Shown one piece after another: positions 51,698 through 59,987 of a stretch of DNA of 64,000 bases (positions are counted from its first letter, which is position 1; every line of letters begins with the position of its first letter). Source of the stretch: CAZPXZ01 sp965221505 (GTDB lineage Bacteria; Pseudomonadota; Alphaproteobacteria; Rhodobacterales; CAZPXZ01). The position numbers and the translations under genes are program-made. The DNA is taken from assembly GCA_965221505.1 (NCBI GenBank), contig CBDCSI010000002.1:1054001-1118000 (forward strand), written 5' to 3'. Below the pieces are notes generated by a model. It ran no database searches and was not told where the DNA came from. It saw nothing but the letters and a program-made list of their open reading frames with translations.

Positions 51698-52687
51698 TTA
51701 TCCCACGACCAGTGCCGGCGTCCGCGCCGGAGCGTCCCAGAGCCGCTTCAGCTCCGGATCCAGCTTGACCAGCGTGATCGAGCATCCCTGCATCTCCAGC
51801 GAGGTGCAGTAGTTTCCGACCAGCGACCGCGCGATCTCGACGTCCCGCTCCGCACAGAGTCGGGCCGTGGCTTCGTGGACGAGATAGAGCTCGAGGAGCG
51901 GCGTTCCGCCCATTCCGTTCGCCAGCAGCAGAACCTCTTCGCCGCCGGCAATCTCCAGATCCTCCGAGATCGCCTGAAGAATCTCCGCCGCGATGGCGTC
52001 CGCGGGTTTGATCCCCTCCCGACGGCGACCGGGCTCGCCGTGAATCCCGATCCCCATCTCGATTTCGGCGTCGCCGATCTCGAAGGTCGGCTTGCCGGCG
52101 GCCGGCACGACGCAACTGGTGAGCGCCACGCCCATGCTGCCGGAAACCGAGTTGATCCGGTCGCCCAGAGCCTTGCAAGCCGCGAGGTCGGCGCCCTCCT
52201 CGGCGGCCGCCCCGACCATCTTCTCGATGATCACGGTCGCCGCCACGCCCCTGCGCCCTTGGCTGTGGGTCGAACTCTCGACGGCGACGTCGTCGTTCAC
52301 CAGCACCGTGGCGCTCTCGCCCTCGTGCATCTCCGCCGCCATCTCGAAGTTCATCACGTCGCCGGCGTAGTTCTTCACGATCCACAACACGCCTGCGCCC
52401 CCGTCGACCCGTTCCGCAGCCGCCAGCATCTGGTCCGGAGTCGGCGAGGTGAAGACCTGCCCCGGGCAGGCGGCGTCCAGCATGCCCTTGCCGACGAACC
52501 CGGCGTGCATCGGCTCGTGGCCGGTGCCGCCGCCGGAGATCAGCGCCACCTTGCCGGGCGTCGGACCTCCCTTGCGCAGGACGAACCTGGGATCCTCCGA
52601 GACCTCGACCAGATCGGCATGCACGCGGCCGAAGCCCCGAAGGCTTTCGGTCAGGACGTCGTCCACGCCGTTGATGAGCTTCTTCAT
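51698..52687 (-). CDS. dhaK: Dihydroxyacetone-kinase DhaK-type subunit
   Basis: A 329-residue DhaK subunit, which holds the triose substrate covalently. The start MKKLINGVDD is canonical and follows GGAG; an ATG four codons upstream is in frame but less likely. Family marks: SGGGTGHEPMHAGFVG, NYAGDVMNFE, SSTHSQGRRGVAAT and the substrate-binding His in GIGIHGEPG near residue 215. It lies 150 bases after dhaL. The PTS donor DhaM is not seen, so the pair may use ATP directly, as in related tetrose or triose kinases. Confidence 0.94.
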   Translation of the reverse strand: MKKLINGVDDVLTESLRGFGRVHADLVEVSEDPRFVLRKGGPTPGKVALISGGGTGHEPMHAGFVGKGMLDAACPGQVFTSPTPDQMLAAAERVDGGAGVLWIVKNYAGDVMNFEMAAEMHEGESATVLVNDDVAVESSTHSQGRRGVAATVIIEKMVGAAAEEGADLAACKALGDRINSVSGSMGVALTSCVVPAAGKPTFEIGDAEIEMGIGIHGEPGRRREGIKPADAIAAEILQAISEDLEIAGGEEVLLLANGMGGTPLLELYLVHEATARLCAERDVEIARSLVGNYCTSLEMQGCSITLVKLDPELKRLWDAPARTPALVVG

Positions 52688-52837
52688 GACGTTCTCCATC
52701 CTTCGGCCCGGCGGGCCGGATCGATTCGGGGAGGCGGACAGCGGTCCGACGGTTCCGCCGACTCTACCTGCACTCGCGCGGCGTCCGATACCGGGCGCCC
52801 CGTTCGGCGTACCGCCGCGCGTTCCGCAGGACCGGGG

Positions 52838-53473
52838 TCACTCCGACGAAGGCGCAACGGCGTCGCAGACCGCGGAAACGATCACGTAGCAGGTCATGGC
52901 ACCCGGGTCGACATGGCCGACGGCTCGCTCCCCGAGGAACGCCGCTCGTCCGAACCGGGCGGCGATGTCCCGCGTCGAACGCACGCCGTCTCCGGCGACC
53001 GCCTTGACGCGTTCGACGAGTTCGGGGGTCGGGATTTCCTCCGCAACGGACGATTCGAGCGTTTCGGCGACCGGGATCAGCACGTCCAGCATCGTCTTGT
53101 CGCCGAGTCCGGCCTTGCCCCGCGCCTGCACGCCGTCGACGCCGGCCCGAAACATGCGCGCCACCGCCTCCCGGTCCCAGTCGCCGGCCGCGCCTTCGGT
53201 GCGGGACATGGCGAGAAAGAAGCTCGAGAACAGCGGACCCGCGGCGCCGCCGACGGTGGAGAGGAGCTTCATGGCGATCGCCCGGAGCGCCTTGTCGGAT
53301 TCCGTCGCCTCGAGTTCCGGGATCGTCTCGAACAGGGCCTCGATTCCCCGCCGGACGTTGTGATAGTGGTCGCCGTCGCCGATGGCCCGGTCGAGGCCCT
53401 CGATTTCGTCCTCCCGGTCCACGACAGCCTGACGGGCAGACTTCAGGGCCCGAACGACAGTCTCGCTCGACAT
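52838..53473 (-). CDS. dhaL: Dihydroxyacetone-kinase DhaL-type subunit
   Basis: A 211-residue nucleotide-binding subunit. It has the Mg-ADP aspartates in LDRAIGDGDHYHN (near 30-42), the GGAAGPLFSSFF loop near 80, and GLGDKTMLDVLIPVAETL near 120, all DhaL marks. The ATG follows GGGGGAGAG; upstream in-frame sequence was rejected. First gene of the dhaL-dhaK-SDR operon and divergent from the GAF-LuxR regulator gene. Together they should phosphorylate dihydroxyacetone or a similar ketose from polyol breakdown. Confidence 0.92.
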   Translation of the reverse strand: MSSETVVRALKSARQAVVDREDEIEGLDRAIGDGDHYHNVRRGIEALFETIPELEATESDKALRAIAMKLLSTVGGAAGPLFSSFFLAMSRTEGAAGDWDREAVARMFRAGVDGVQARGKAGLGDKTMLDVLIPVAETLESSVAEEIPTPELVERVKAVAGDGVRSTRDIAARFGRAAFLGERAVGHVDPGAMTCYVIVSAVCDAVAPSSE

Positions 53474-53739
53474 TCTCTCTCCCCCGACGGCAGCGGCGGA
53501 CCGGGGTGCGCACAGGGGGCCCCGATCCGTCCGCAAGCCTATCGCAAGTCGGCGGGCCCGATCTACGGCCCCCGAGAATCGCCGGGGCGCGACTACCGGA
53601 TCGCATCGGGCAATCTCCGGCGTGTCCGGCGACGCCGGTCCGAACGCACCGCGAGCGGCCCGCCGGGCGCGTCCGCCTTGACGGACAGGCCTCGGACCGA
53701 TACCGAATTCGGCACCGAACCGCAGTGCGGAGCCTGTCG

Positions 53740-54708
53740 GTGGACGCCCAGCCTCTTCCCTCCATTCCCGAGGACATGCTGTCGAATTGGCAGCGGACCG
53801 TCGACCTTCTGGCGCGGCTCGCCGACGTTCCCGCCGCGCTGATCATGCGCACCGAAGCGCCGCGCCACTCCGTACTGGTGCGCAGCCGGACGCAAGGCAA
53901 CCCCTACGAGGTCGGCCAGGAATTCGAGCTGAACGAGAAGCTGTACTGCTACCGCGTCATCGAGGACGACGGCGAATTGGTGGTCGAGGACGCGCTGCGT
54001 TCGGCGGAGTGGCGCGACAACCAGGACCTCGAACACGGCATGACGTTCTATGTCGGCTACCCGCTGAAATGGCCGAACGGGGAACGGTTCGGCACGCTTT
54101 GCGTGCTGGACCGGGAGCGGAACGAACGTGCGCTCCGCTTCCGGGACGGCGTGCAGGAGTTCGCCCGGGTGATCGAGTCCAGCCTGCGCCTGGTCGCCGA
54201 GGCCGAGGAGCGCGAACGGTTGCAGTCGGAACTCAGGATCGCGCTGCAGGAACTCGAAGCGCGCGTCGCGAGCCGGACGCGCGATCTGGAGGAAGCCAAT
54301 ACGGCGCTGCGCGTCCTCCTGCAGAACGTCGAGGCGTCGAGGCAGGAATGGGAAGAGGACATCCGCCGCCGCGTCAACGGGCTGGTCATGCCCCATGTCG
54401 GCAAGCTGCGCCGGTGCCTGTCTCACCACCCGTCCGGCTCGGACGCCGTGGACGACCTGGCCGCGAGCCTGAAGTCGCTGACTTCGACGGGTTCGTCGGA
54501 ACTCGCGACCGCGCTGGCCGGGCTTACGCCGGCAGAGTCGGAGATCGCCCAGATGGTCATGCGCGGGCGCTCGACGAAGCAGATCGCCCGGCGGCTCTCG
54601 CGGGCCACCAGCACGATCGACTTCCACCGCAACAACATCCGCCGCAAGCTGGGTCTGAGCAAGCGGGGAACCAGCCTTCGCTCCCACCTTCTCTCGATCG
54701 GAGGCTAA
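53740..54708 (+). CDS. GAF-domain LuxR-family transcriptional regulator
   Basis: A 322-residue regulator. An N-terminal GAF domain (about residues 15-160: WQRTVDLLARLADVPAALIMR, then MTFYVGYPLKWPNGERFGTL) is joined by a coiled coil (about 165-225) to a C-terminal LuxR helix-turn-helix (LTPAESEIAQMVMRGRSTKQ then IARRLSRATSTIDFHRNNIR). The start is uncertain: the GTG used has GGAG seven bases upstream and includes the proline-rich lead seen in relatives; an ATG 12 codons later is the alternative. It precedes the metallo-beta-lactamase-fold gene and importer and probably senses a small ligand. Confidence 0.88.
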   Translation: MDAQPLPSIPEDMLSNWQRTVDLLARLADVPAALIMRTEAPRHSVLVRSRTQGNPYEVGQEFELNEKLYCYRVIEDDGELVVEDALRSAEWRDNQDLEHGMTFYVGYPLKWPNGERFGTLCVLDRERNERALRFRDGVQEFARVIESSLRLVAEAEERERLQSELRIALQELEARVASRTRDLEEANTALRVLLQNVEASRQEWEEDIRRRVNGLVMPHVGKLRRCLSHHPSGSDAVDDLAASLKSLTSTGSSELATALAGLTPAESEIAQMVMRGRSTKQIARRLSRATSTIDFHRNNIRRKLGLSKRGTSLRSHLLSIGG

Positions 54709-54743
54709 TACGGGGTATTTCCCCATATTCTCCCCGTATTTTT
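54707..54743 (+). terminator. Terminator or operator after the regulator gene
   Basis: A 9-bp perfect dyad (AATACGGGG and CCCCGTATT, loop 16 bases) overlaps the regulator stop codon and is followed by a run of five T. It fits an intrinsic terminator. A second dyad, GTTACGC...GCGTAAC, lies at 54749-54777 and could be an operator for the next gene. Confidence 0.55.
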
Positions 54744-54831
54744 CCGGCGTTACGCCACCGCGCCACGCAAGCGTAACCTTGTCCGTGGCGGATACCCGCC
54801 GAAATTCCGACAACCGAAAGGGGAGCGACCC

Positions 54832-55815
54832 ATGGACAAGAAAGATCTCAAACCGGCGCTGGTCAGCGGAACGGAGGACGACCTGAGCCCGGGCATCTCC
54901 CGCCGTTCGCTGTTCGTGGCGGCGGGCGCCGCCGGCCTCGGCGCCGTCGCGTCGACGGTCGGCGTCCGGCCGGCGAGCGCGCAATCCACCGACTGGATGC
55001 AGCCCGGCAACAACAACCGCGTGATCGAGCTCCAGGGCATGTCCGGCCCGTCGGAGGGCGCGGTCACCCTCGACTTCTACGGACACTGCGCGATCAAGGT
55101 CACGTCGCCGGCCGGCGCGACGGTCCTGTTCGACCCGTGGAGGGACGACCCCAGCGGCGCGTGGGGGTTGTGGTTCAAGTATCCGTTTCCCGAGACCGTC
55201 GTCGACATCACCATGTCGACGCATACGCATTTCGACCACGACGCCGTCGAGCGGCCGCATTCGACGATGGTCCTCGACCGCATGGTCGGGACGTTCGAGT
55301 TCGCCGATCTGAAGATCTCCGGCTTCGCCGACAAGCACGCCTGCGTCGCGCCGGGCTGGTACGAGTGGACCAACGCGATCGCGGAGTTCGGGGCGGAGGC
55401 CTGTCCGCCGAACAATCCCGGCCACATGGACATGGTGACCTACGTGATCGAGACCGGGGGCATCCGCACCCTGATCTGGGGCGACAACCGGCACAATCCG
55501 CCGGACGCCTTCTGGGCCGGACTCGGACGGATCGACGTCCTCACCCTGCCGGTCGACGGCTCCATGCACATCCTGTCCTACGACCAGGGCAACGAGATCG
55601 TCGAGCGGATCGACCCGGCGGTCGTCATCCCGACGCATTACCTGTCGGAGACGACCAGCTACACCCTCACGACGCTGCAGTCGGCCGACGAATGGGTGCA
55701 GGCGCAGAACAGCTACCGGACGCTCGACGGCCCGAGCCTGACCCTGAACGCGGAGGAAATCGCCGGCATGCGGAAGGAATTCCTGTATTTCGGCAATCAC
55801 GCCCATACCGCGTAG
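54832..55815 (+). CDS. Tat-exported metallo-beta-lactamase-fold hydrolase
   Basis: A 327-residue protein. Twin-arginine signal (SRRSLFVAAGAAGLG near residues 23-37, ending ASAQ near 52). The zinc motif is STHTHFDHDA near 125, the first strand is TLDFYGHCAIKVTSPAG, and further ligands fit IWGDNRH and IPTHYL. It therefore works in the periplasm, unlike most relatives of the UlaG/YtnP kind. Alone between the regulator and the taurine-type importer, it may hydrolyse a substrate before uptake. RBS AAAGGGGAG supports the start. A strong terminator follows, so it is probably a separate transcript. Confidence 0.88.
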   Translation: MDKKDLKPALVSGTEDDLSPGISRRSLFVAAGAAGLGAVASTVGVRPASAQSTDWMQPGNNNRVIELQGMSGPSEGAVTLDFYGHCAIKVTSPAGATVLFDPWRDDPSGAWGLWFKYPFPETVVDITMSTHTHFDHDAVERPHSTMVLDRMVGTFEFADLKISGFADKHACVAPGWYEWTNAIAEFGAEACPPNNPGHMDMVTYVIETGGIRTLIWGDNRHNPPDAFWAGLGRIDVLTLPVDGSMHILSYDQGNEIVERIDPAVVIPTHYLSETTSYTLTTLQSADEWVQAQNSYRTLDGPSLTLNAEEIAGMRKEFLYFGNHAHTA

Positions 55816-55832
55816 TCCGACGGAAACCCTTG

Positions 55833-55860
55833 CGGCGCGGCGGCGTCCGCCGCCGCGCCG
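55833..55860 (+). terminator. Intrinsic terminator after the metallo-beta-lactamase-fold gene
   Basis: A perfect 12-bp stem (CGGCGCGGCGGC and complement) with a four-base loop starts 17 bases after the stop and is followed by TTCTC. It separates this gene from the importer operon. Confidence 0.65.
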
Positions 55861-56011
55861 TTCTCGCATGCGACGCCGGGAACGCGCACGGATCGGAGCC
55901 GGACGCGTCCGGTTTCATTTTGCGCCCGCAAACCGGTATGGTGGCAATTCGGTTCACGACCCATCCACACCGGTGCGGTTGCGCCGGAGACAAGAACGAG
56001 GAGAAGAATTG

Positions 56012-57019
56012 ATGAGACTGGAGAAGAAGCTGATCGGCGGGGCGCTCGCCGCAGCGGCGATGGCCTTCGGCGGCGCGGGCGGCGCCAGCGGCCAGCCGTC
56101 CGAAATCACCGTCGCGTATTTCCTGGAGTGGCCGATGCCCTTCCAGTACGCCAAGGTCAACGGGACCTATGAAGAGGAAATGGGTGTCGATATCAATTGG
56201 GTGAGTTTCGACACCGGGACCGCCATGTCGGCGGCGATGGCGTCGGGCGACGTCCAGATCGCCGTCAGCCAGGGCATCCCGCCCTTCACCATCGCCACCT
56301 CGGCGGGACAGGACCTGCAGGCGATCGACGTCGCCGTGTCCTATTCCGACAACGACAACTGCGTCGTCGCGGAAATCCACGAGATCGACGCGGACTCGGC
56401 CATGGAGCTCGAGGGCAAGAAGATCGCCGTTCCCCTCGGCACCGCCGCGCATTACGGCTTCCTGAGCCAGATGGGGCATTTCGGGATCGATATCGGCACC
56501 GTCGAGTTGGTCGACATGCCGCCGGCCGAGGGCGCGGCCGCCCTCGCGCAGGGGGACGTGGACATGGCGTGCGGCTGGGGCGGCGGTCTCCAACGGATGC
56601 TGGAGCACGGCAACACGCTGCTGACCGGCGCAGAGAAAGAGGAGCTCGGCATTCTGGTGTTCGACGTCACCTCCGCACCGGCCGGCTTCGTCGCCGAGAA
56701 CCCCGATCTCGTCGCGAGTTTCCTGAAGGTGACCGCGGACGCGAACGCGGAGTGGAACTCGGGCGACAACGCCCACATGCTTACGGTGATCGCCAAGGAC
56801 GCCGGCATGGACGAAGCGGCGGCCGCGGATCAAATCTCCACGTTCAGCTTCCTGTCGGTAGACGATCAGCTATCCGAGAAGTGGCTCGGCGGCGGCGTGC
56901 AGACGTTCATGAAGGGCGTCGCGGACATCTTCCTGAGCGCCGGCAACATCGACGCCGCGCTTGACACGTACGAGAACCAGGTCAACAGCGGGCCGCTGGC
57001 AGCGGCCGCCGCCATGTAG
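56012..57019 (+). CDS. Taurine/nitrate-type substrate-binding protein (TauA-like)
   Basis: A 335-residue periplasmic binding protein. Signal peptide MRLEKKLIGGALAAAAMA..., cleavage near ASGQ. The mature start ITVAYFLEWPMPFQYAK and the later FDTGTAMSAAMASGDVQIAV and AEGAAALAQGDVDMACGWGG follow the TauA/SsuA pattern, with the Trp in the usual ligand loop changed to GWGGG. RBS GAGGAGAAG fixes the ATG; in-frame sequence upstream is not conserved. First gene of the importer operon, followed by a perfect hairpin. Ligand unknown. Confidence 0.9.
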   Translation: MRLEKKLIGGALAAAAMAFGGAGGASGQPSEITVAYFLEWPMPFQYAKVNGTYEEEMGVDINWVSFDTGTAMSAAMASGDVQIAVSQGIPPFTIATSAGQDLQAIDVAVSYSDNDNCVVAEIHEIDADSAMELEGKKIAVPLGTAAHYGFLSQMGHFGIDIGTVELVDMPPAEGAAALAQGDVDMACGWGGGLQRMLEHGNTLLTGAEKEELGILVFDVTSAPAGFVAENPDLVASFLKVTADANAEWNSGDNAHMLTVIAKDAGMDEAAAADQISTFSFLSVDDQLSEKWLGGGVQTFMKGVADIFLSAGNIDAALDTYENQVNSGPLAAAAAM

Positions 57020-57031
57020 ACCGTTCTCGGC

Positions 57032-57056
57032 CGGGCGGCCCGTCCCGGGCCGCCCG
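57032..57056 (+). terminator. Perfect GC hairpin after the TauA-like gene
   Basis: An 11-bp perfect stem (CGGGCGGCCCG and complement) with a three-base loop lies 12 bases after the binding-protein stop and before the ATPase gene of the same operon. No T-tract. Same arrangement as in the other importer operons. Confidence 0.6.
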
Positions 57057-57081
57057 CACCCAACACAAGGACGGAGCCGCA

Positions 57082-57888
57082 ATGACGGGACTGTTAATTG
57101 ACGACATTTCGATGCGTTTCGACTTGCCGGACGGATCTGCCGTGCAGGCGCTTCAAAACGTCTCGCTGAACCTGAAGGCCGGCGAACTGATGAGCGTACT
57201 GGGCCCTTCGGGCTGCGGGAAGACGACGCTTCTGAATATTGTCGCGGGGTTCTTGGCCCCGACGGAGGGAACCGTTTCGCTCAACGGAGCGCCGGTCGAA
57301 GGCCCGGGACAGGAACGCGGAATGGTGTTCCAGAAAGGGGCGCTCTTCGAGTGGATCGACGTGCGGTCGAACGTGGCGTTCGGCCCGCGCATGAACGGCG
57401 TGCCGAGAGCCGAGATCGAGAAGCGGGTGGACCACCTGCTCGACATCGTCGGCCTGGCGGAATTCAAGGAGAAGGCGATCTACGAACTCTCGGGGGGCAT
57501 GCAGCAGCGCGTGGCGCTGGCCCGCTGCCTCGCCAACGAGCCGGACGTGATCCTGATGGACGAGCCGCTGGGCGCGCTCGACGCGCTTACCCGGGAGAAG
57601 ATGCAGGGCCTCGTGCTGAAGCTTTGGAAGGATACCGGCAAGACCATCATCCTCATCACGCATTCGGTCGAGGAAGCCCTGCTGCTCGGCGAGCGGCTTC
57701 TGGTGATGGCGCCCCGACCGGGCAGGATTCACAAGGAGTACCGGCTTCCCTTCGCGGAAATGGGCGTCGGCGCCGATCTCCGCGAGGTCAAGAACGCCGA
57801 CGGCTACGCCGACCGCCGGGAAGAGATTCTCTCCATGATCTGGGACATGGAAGAAGAGATCATGGGACGAGTGGAGGACGCGGCATGA
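57082..57888 (+). CDS. ABC ATPase, taurine/nitrate type (TauB-like)
   Basis: A 268-residue ATPase: Walker A GPSGCGKTT near residues 40-48, LSGGMQQRVALAR near 137, Walker B VILMDEPLGALDA, H-loop ILITHSVEEAL. The FQKGALFEWIDVRSNVAFG segment is typical of the TauB/SsuB class. RBS AAGGACGGAG precedes the ATG. Its stop overlaps the permease start by four bases (ATGA). Cytoplasmic motor of the importer. Confidence 0.95.
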   Translation: MTGLLIDDISMRFDLPDGSAVQALQNVSLNLKAGELMSVLGPSGCGKTTLLNIVAGFLAPTEGTVSLNGAPVEGPGQERGMVFQKGALFEWIDVRSNVAFGPRMNGVPRAEIEKRVDHLLDIVGLAEFKEKAIYELSGGMQQRVALARCLANEPDVILMDEPLGALDALTREKMQGLVLKLWKDTGKTIILITHSVEEALLLGERLLVMAPRPGRIHKEYRLPFAEMGVGADLREVKNADGYADRREEILSMIWDMEEEIMGRVEDAA

Positions 57889-59162
57889 CCGGCATTCTTC
57901 TCCTTATCAGCTATGTCGTGGCGTTCGTCGGCGCGTTCCTGATCGTACGCCTGATCGTCCGGCGCTTCTTCGAGAAGGCGGCCGACTTCACTTCCCGCAA
58001 GACGGTCACGTTCGGCGACGAGAGCGCCGTGACGGCCGACCGCACCGCTTCGATCGTCTCGGTGGTGGTGATCTTCCTGATGTGGGGCGCTTTCACCGGC
58101 TCCTCGCTGATGCCGATCCACGCCCCGGGCCCGTTCGTCGGCGATACGGAGTTCACCTACACCGCGCGAACGCCCGACGGCCAGAGCGACGACGCGACCG
58201 TGCACGTTCGCGTCTTCCGGGTCGGGGAGGAAGCGGAACCGGTCGAGGTCGAGCCGGGGGACGGTTTCGCCAAGAACGACACCGAGGCGATCGGAGCCTG
58301 GCGCTCCAAGCTGATCCGCGTGGACAAGAACGACGAGCTCGGCCGGGACGCCGGGGCGGCCGTCGTCGCGGTGAACGGCCAGTCCATCGAGCCGGGCGGC
58401 CGGGTCAGCGTGGACGACGGCGAGGTCAGCATGACGCCGAAGGGCACGCTGAATTTCGCGCCCTACACCGGATTGCAGATGGAGCCCATTTGGCTTCCGT
58501 CGCCGGAAGCGGTCTGGTTCCGGTTCATCGAGATCGCCAGCGAGGGGTATCAGAACTTCAACCTGCTCGAGCATCTCGGGTTCTCGCTGTTCCGGGTCGT
58601 CGCCGGGTTCTTCTTCGGCGCGCTGATCGGAATTCCGCTCGGATACGCCATGGGGCTCTCCAACTGGTTCCGCGGGTGGTTCGACCCGATCGTCGAGTTC
58701 ATGCGACCGGTTCCGCCGCTGGCGCTGATCCCGCTGGTGATCATCTGGGCCGGCATCGGCGAGGTCGGGAAGGTCATCCTGCTCTTCCTCGCAGCCCTCT
58801 GGATCATGACCATCGCAGCGCGATCCGGGGTCTCCGGCGTTCAGGTGTCCAAGGTTCACGCCGCCTTCTCGCTCGGGGCGTCGCGATGGCAGGTCATGCG
58901 ACATGTCATTGTGCCCAACTCCCTGCCGGAGATCTTCACCGGCGCGCGGGTGGCCATGGGGGTCTGCTGGGGCACTGTCGTCGCGGCCGAACTGGTCGCC
59001 GCCGAGAAAGGCGCCGGCATGATGATCATGGTCGCGTCCAAGTTCCAGCTGACCGACATCGTCATCATGGGGATCATTCTCATCGGCGCCATCGGCTACG
59101 GGATCGACATCCTGATGCGCATGGCCGAACGGTGGCTGATTCCCTGGAAGGGACGCGGATAA
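57885..59162 (+). CDS. ABC permease, TauC-like, with extra N-terminal domain
   Basis: A 425-residue permease, about 160 residues longer than usual TauC/SsuC. The C-terminal 225 residues are the normal core, with IGIPLGYAMGLSNWFRGWFD, RPVPPLALIPLVIIW and the EAA loop VHAAFSLGASRWQVMRHVIVP. In front lie two spans (about residues 3-24 and 60-80) and a soluble domain of about 100 residues (95-195) rich in Asp, Glu and Val, such as TARTPDGQSDDATVHVRVFR, predicted to face the periplasm. The ATG overlaps the ATPase stop, which fixes the start. The added domain may contact the binding protein or ligand. Confidence 0.93.
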   Translation: MTGILLLISYVVAFVGAFLIVRLIVRRFFEKAADFTSRKTVTFGDESAVTADRTASIVSVVVIFLMWGAFTGSSLMPIHAPGPFVGDTEFTYTARTPDGQSDDATVHVRVFRVGEEAEPVEVEPGDGFAKNDTEAIGAWRSKLIRVDKNDELGRDAGAAVVAVNGQSIEPGGRVSVDDGEVSMTPKGTLNFAPYTGLQMEPIWLPSPEAVWFRFIEIASEGYQNFNLLEHLGFSLFRVVAGFFFGALIGIPLGYAMGLSNWFRGWFDPIVEFMRPVPPLALIPLVIIWAGIGEVGKVILLFLAALWIMTIAARSGVSGVQVSKVHAAFSLGASRWQVMRHVIVPNSLPEIFTGARVAMGVCWGTVVAAELVAAEKGAGMMIMVASKFQLTDIVIMGIILIGAIGYGIDILMRMAERWLIPWKGRG

Positions 59163-59175
59163 CCCCGAAATTCTT

Positions 59176-59206
59176 CCGGGCGGCCGGCCTCCGGCCTGCC
59201 GCCCGG
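59176..59206 (+). terminator. Terminator of the taurine-type importer operon
   Basis: A 9-bp perfect outer stem (CCGGGCGGC and complement) with an inner GGCC/GGCC stem begins 13 bases after the permease stop. It is GC-rich, without a clear T-tract, at the end of the operon. Confidence 0.6.
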
Positions 59207-59324
59207 GACCGTTCCCCTCAGGCCGCTGCGACCCGGGTCCGGCACGGGCGCGCCTGCCGGATTCGCGGGTGCGACGCGCGAGGTTCGCGGTCTGCGAACC
59301 GAAACGCCGGCGGCGAAGAGGGGC

Positions 59325-59987
59325 CTATTTCTTCGGTAGAGACTCGAGTTCCGCCAGCAGGGCCTCGGTCGAACGCTGCCGGCAATAGCCCGAGAGCGAC
59401 TCCAGCGCCGCCCGGTGCCGCTCGGGGGAATAGGCGGTGCAAGCGTCCGTCGCCAAGGTCACCAGATAGCCGAGATCGCACGCGTCCCGCACGGCGGAAC
59501 TCACGCACTGGTCGGTAACCAGCCCCGCGACGATCAGCTGCCGCTTCTCCATGTTGCGAAGCACGTAGTCGATGTTGGTGGACACGAACACGTTCGAGGA
59601 CGTCTTCGGCAGCACGATCTCGTCGCCGACGGGCGCGACCTCGCTGCACACCTGTGCGTCCCAGGAACCCTTCGGCACGTGAAACCCGGTGATCCGGTAA
59701 TCGAGACTCCGGTCCCGCCCGTCCAGCGTCAGGGATTCGATCACGGTGTAGAGAACCTCGATTCCGACCGACCGGCAGGCCGCTGCGATTCGGGCGATGT
59801 TGGGCAAGACGACCGACTCGACCCGTCGGCGGAAGGCGCCGTAGCGTTCCTCGAACTCGGCGTCGGACAGCCCCCGATACTCGCCGCCCTCCCGCCGAAC
59901 GCAGAAGTTTTGCACGTCGACGACCAGCAGGGCGGCCCGGCCCGGACTCACCTCCACGTCGCGCGTGGTCAATTCGCTCAGGTTCAC
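59325..59987 (-). CDS. Isochorismatase-family cysteine hydrolase
   Basis: A 220-residue amidohydrolase-like protein. The catalytic triad is visible: Asp in LLVVDVQNF near residue 24, Lys in VLPKTSSNVF near 130, Cys in GLVTDQCVSSAVRDACDLG near 163. Members hydrolyse isochorismate, nicotinamide, N-carbamoylsarcosine, ureidoacrylate or biuret; here the neighbouring amide-cleaving gene and nitrogen-compound transporters favour an amide or ureido substrate. Its start overlaps the stop of the upstream gene by four bases (ATGA). Confidence 0.9.
   Translation of the reverse strand: MNLSELTTRDVEVSPGRAALLVVDVQNFCVRREGGEYRGLSDAEFEERYGAFRRRVESVVLPNIARIAAACRSVGIEVLYTVIESLTLDGRDRSLDYRITGFHVPKGSWDAQVCSEVAPVGDEIVLPKTSSNVFVSTNIDYVLRNMEKRQLIVAGLVTDQCVSSAVRDACDLGYLVTLATDACTAYSPERHRAALESLSGYCRQRSTEALLAELESLPKK

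Noticed and set aside
51059..53842. 927-codon plus-strand frame across the SDR, dhaK and dhaL genes
   Set aside because: Antisense shadow of three conserved genes; composition is dominated by Arg, Pro, Gly and His.
53593..55869. 758-codon minus-strand frame opposite the regulator and MBL-fold genes
   Set aside because: Shadow of two convincing plus-strand genes; no domain is visible.
57351..57884. N-terminal extension of the TauC-like permease into the ATPase gene
   Set aside because: This part is the TauB-like gene out of frame; the ATGA overlap defines the start. The real extra domain is downstream of that ATG.
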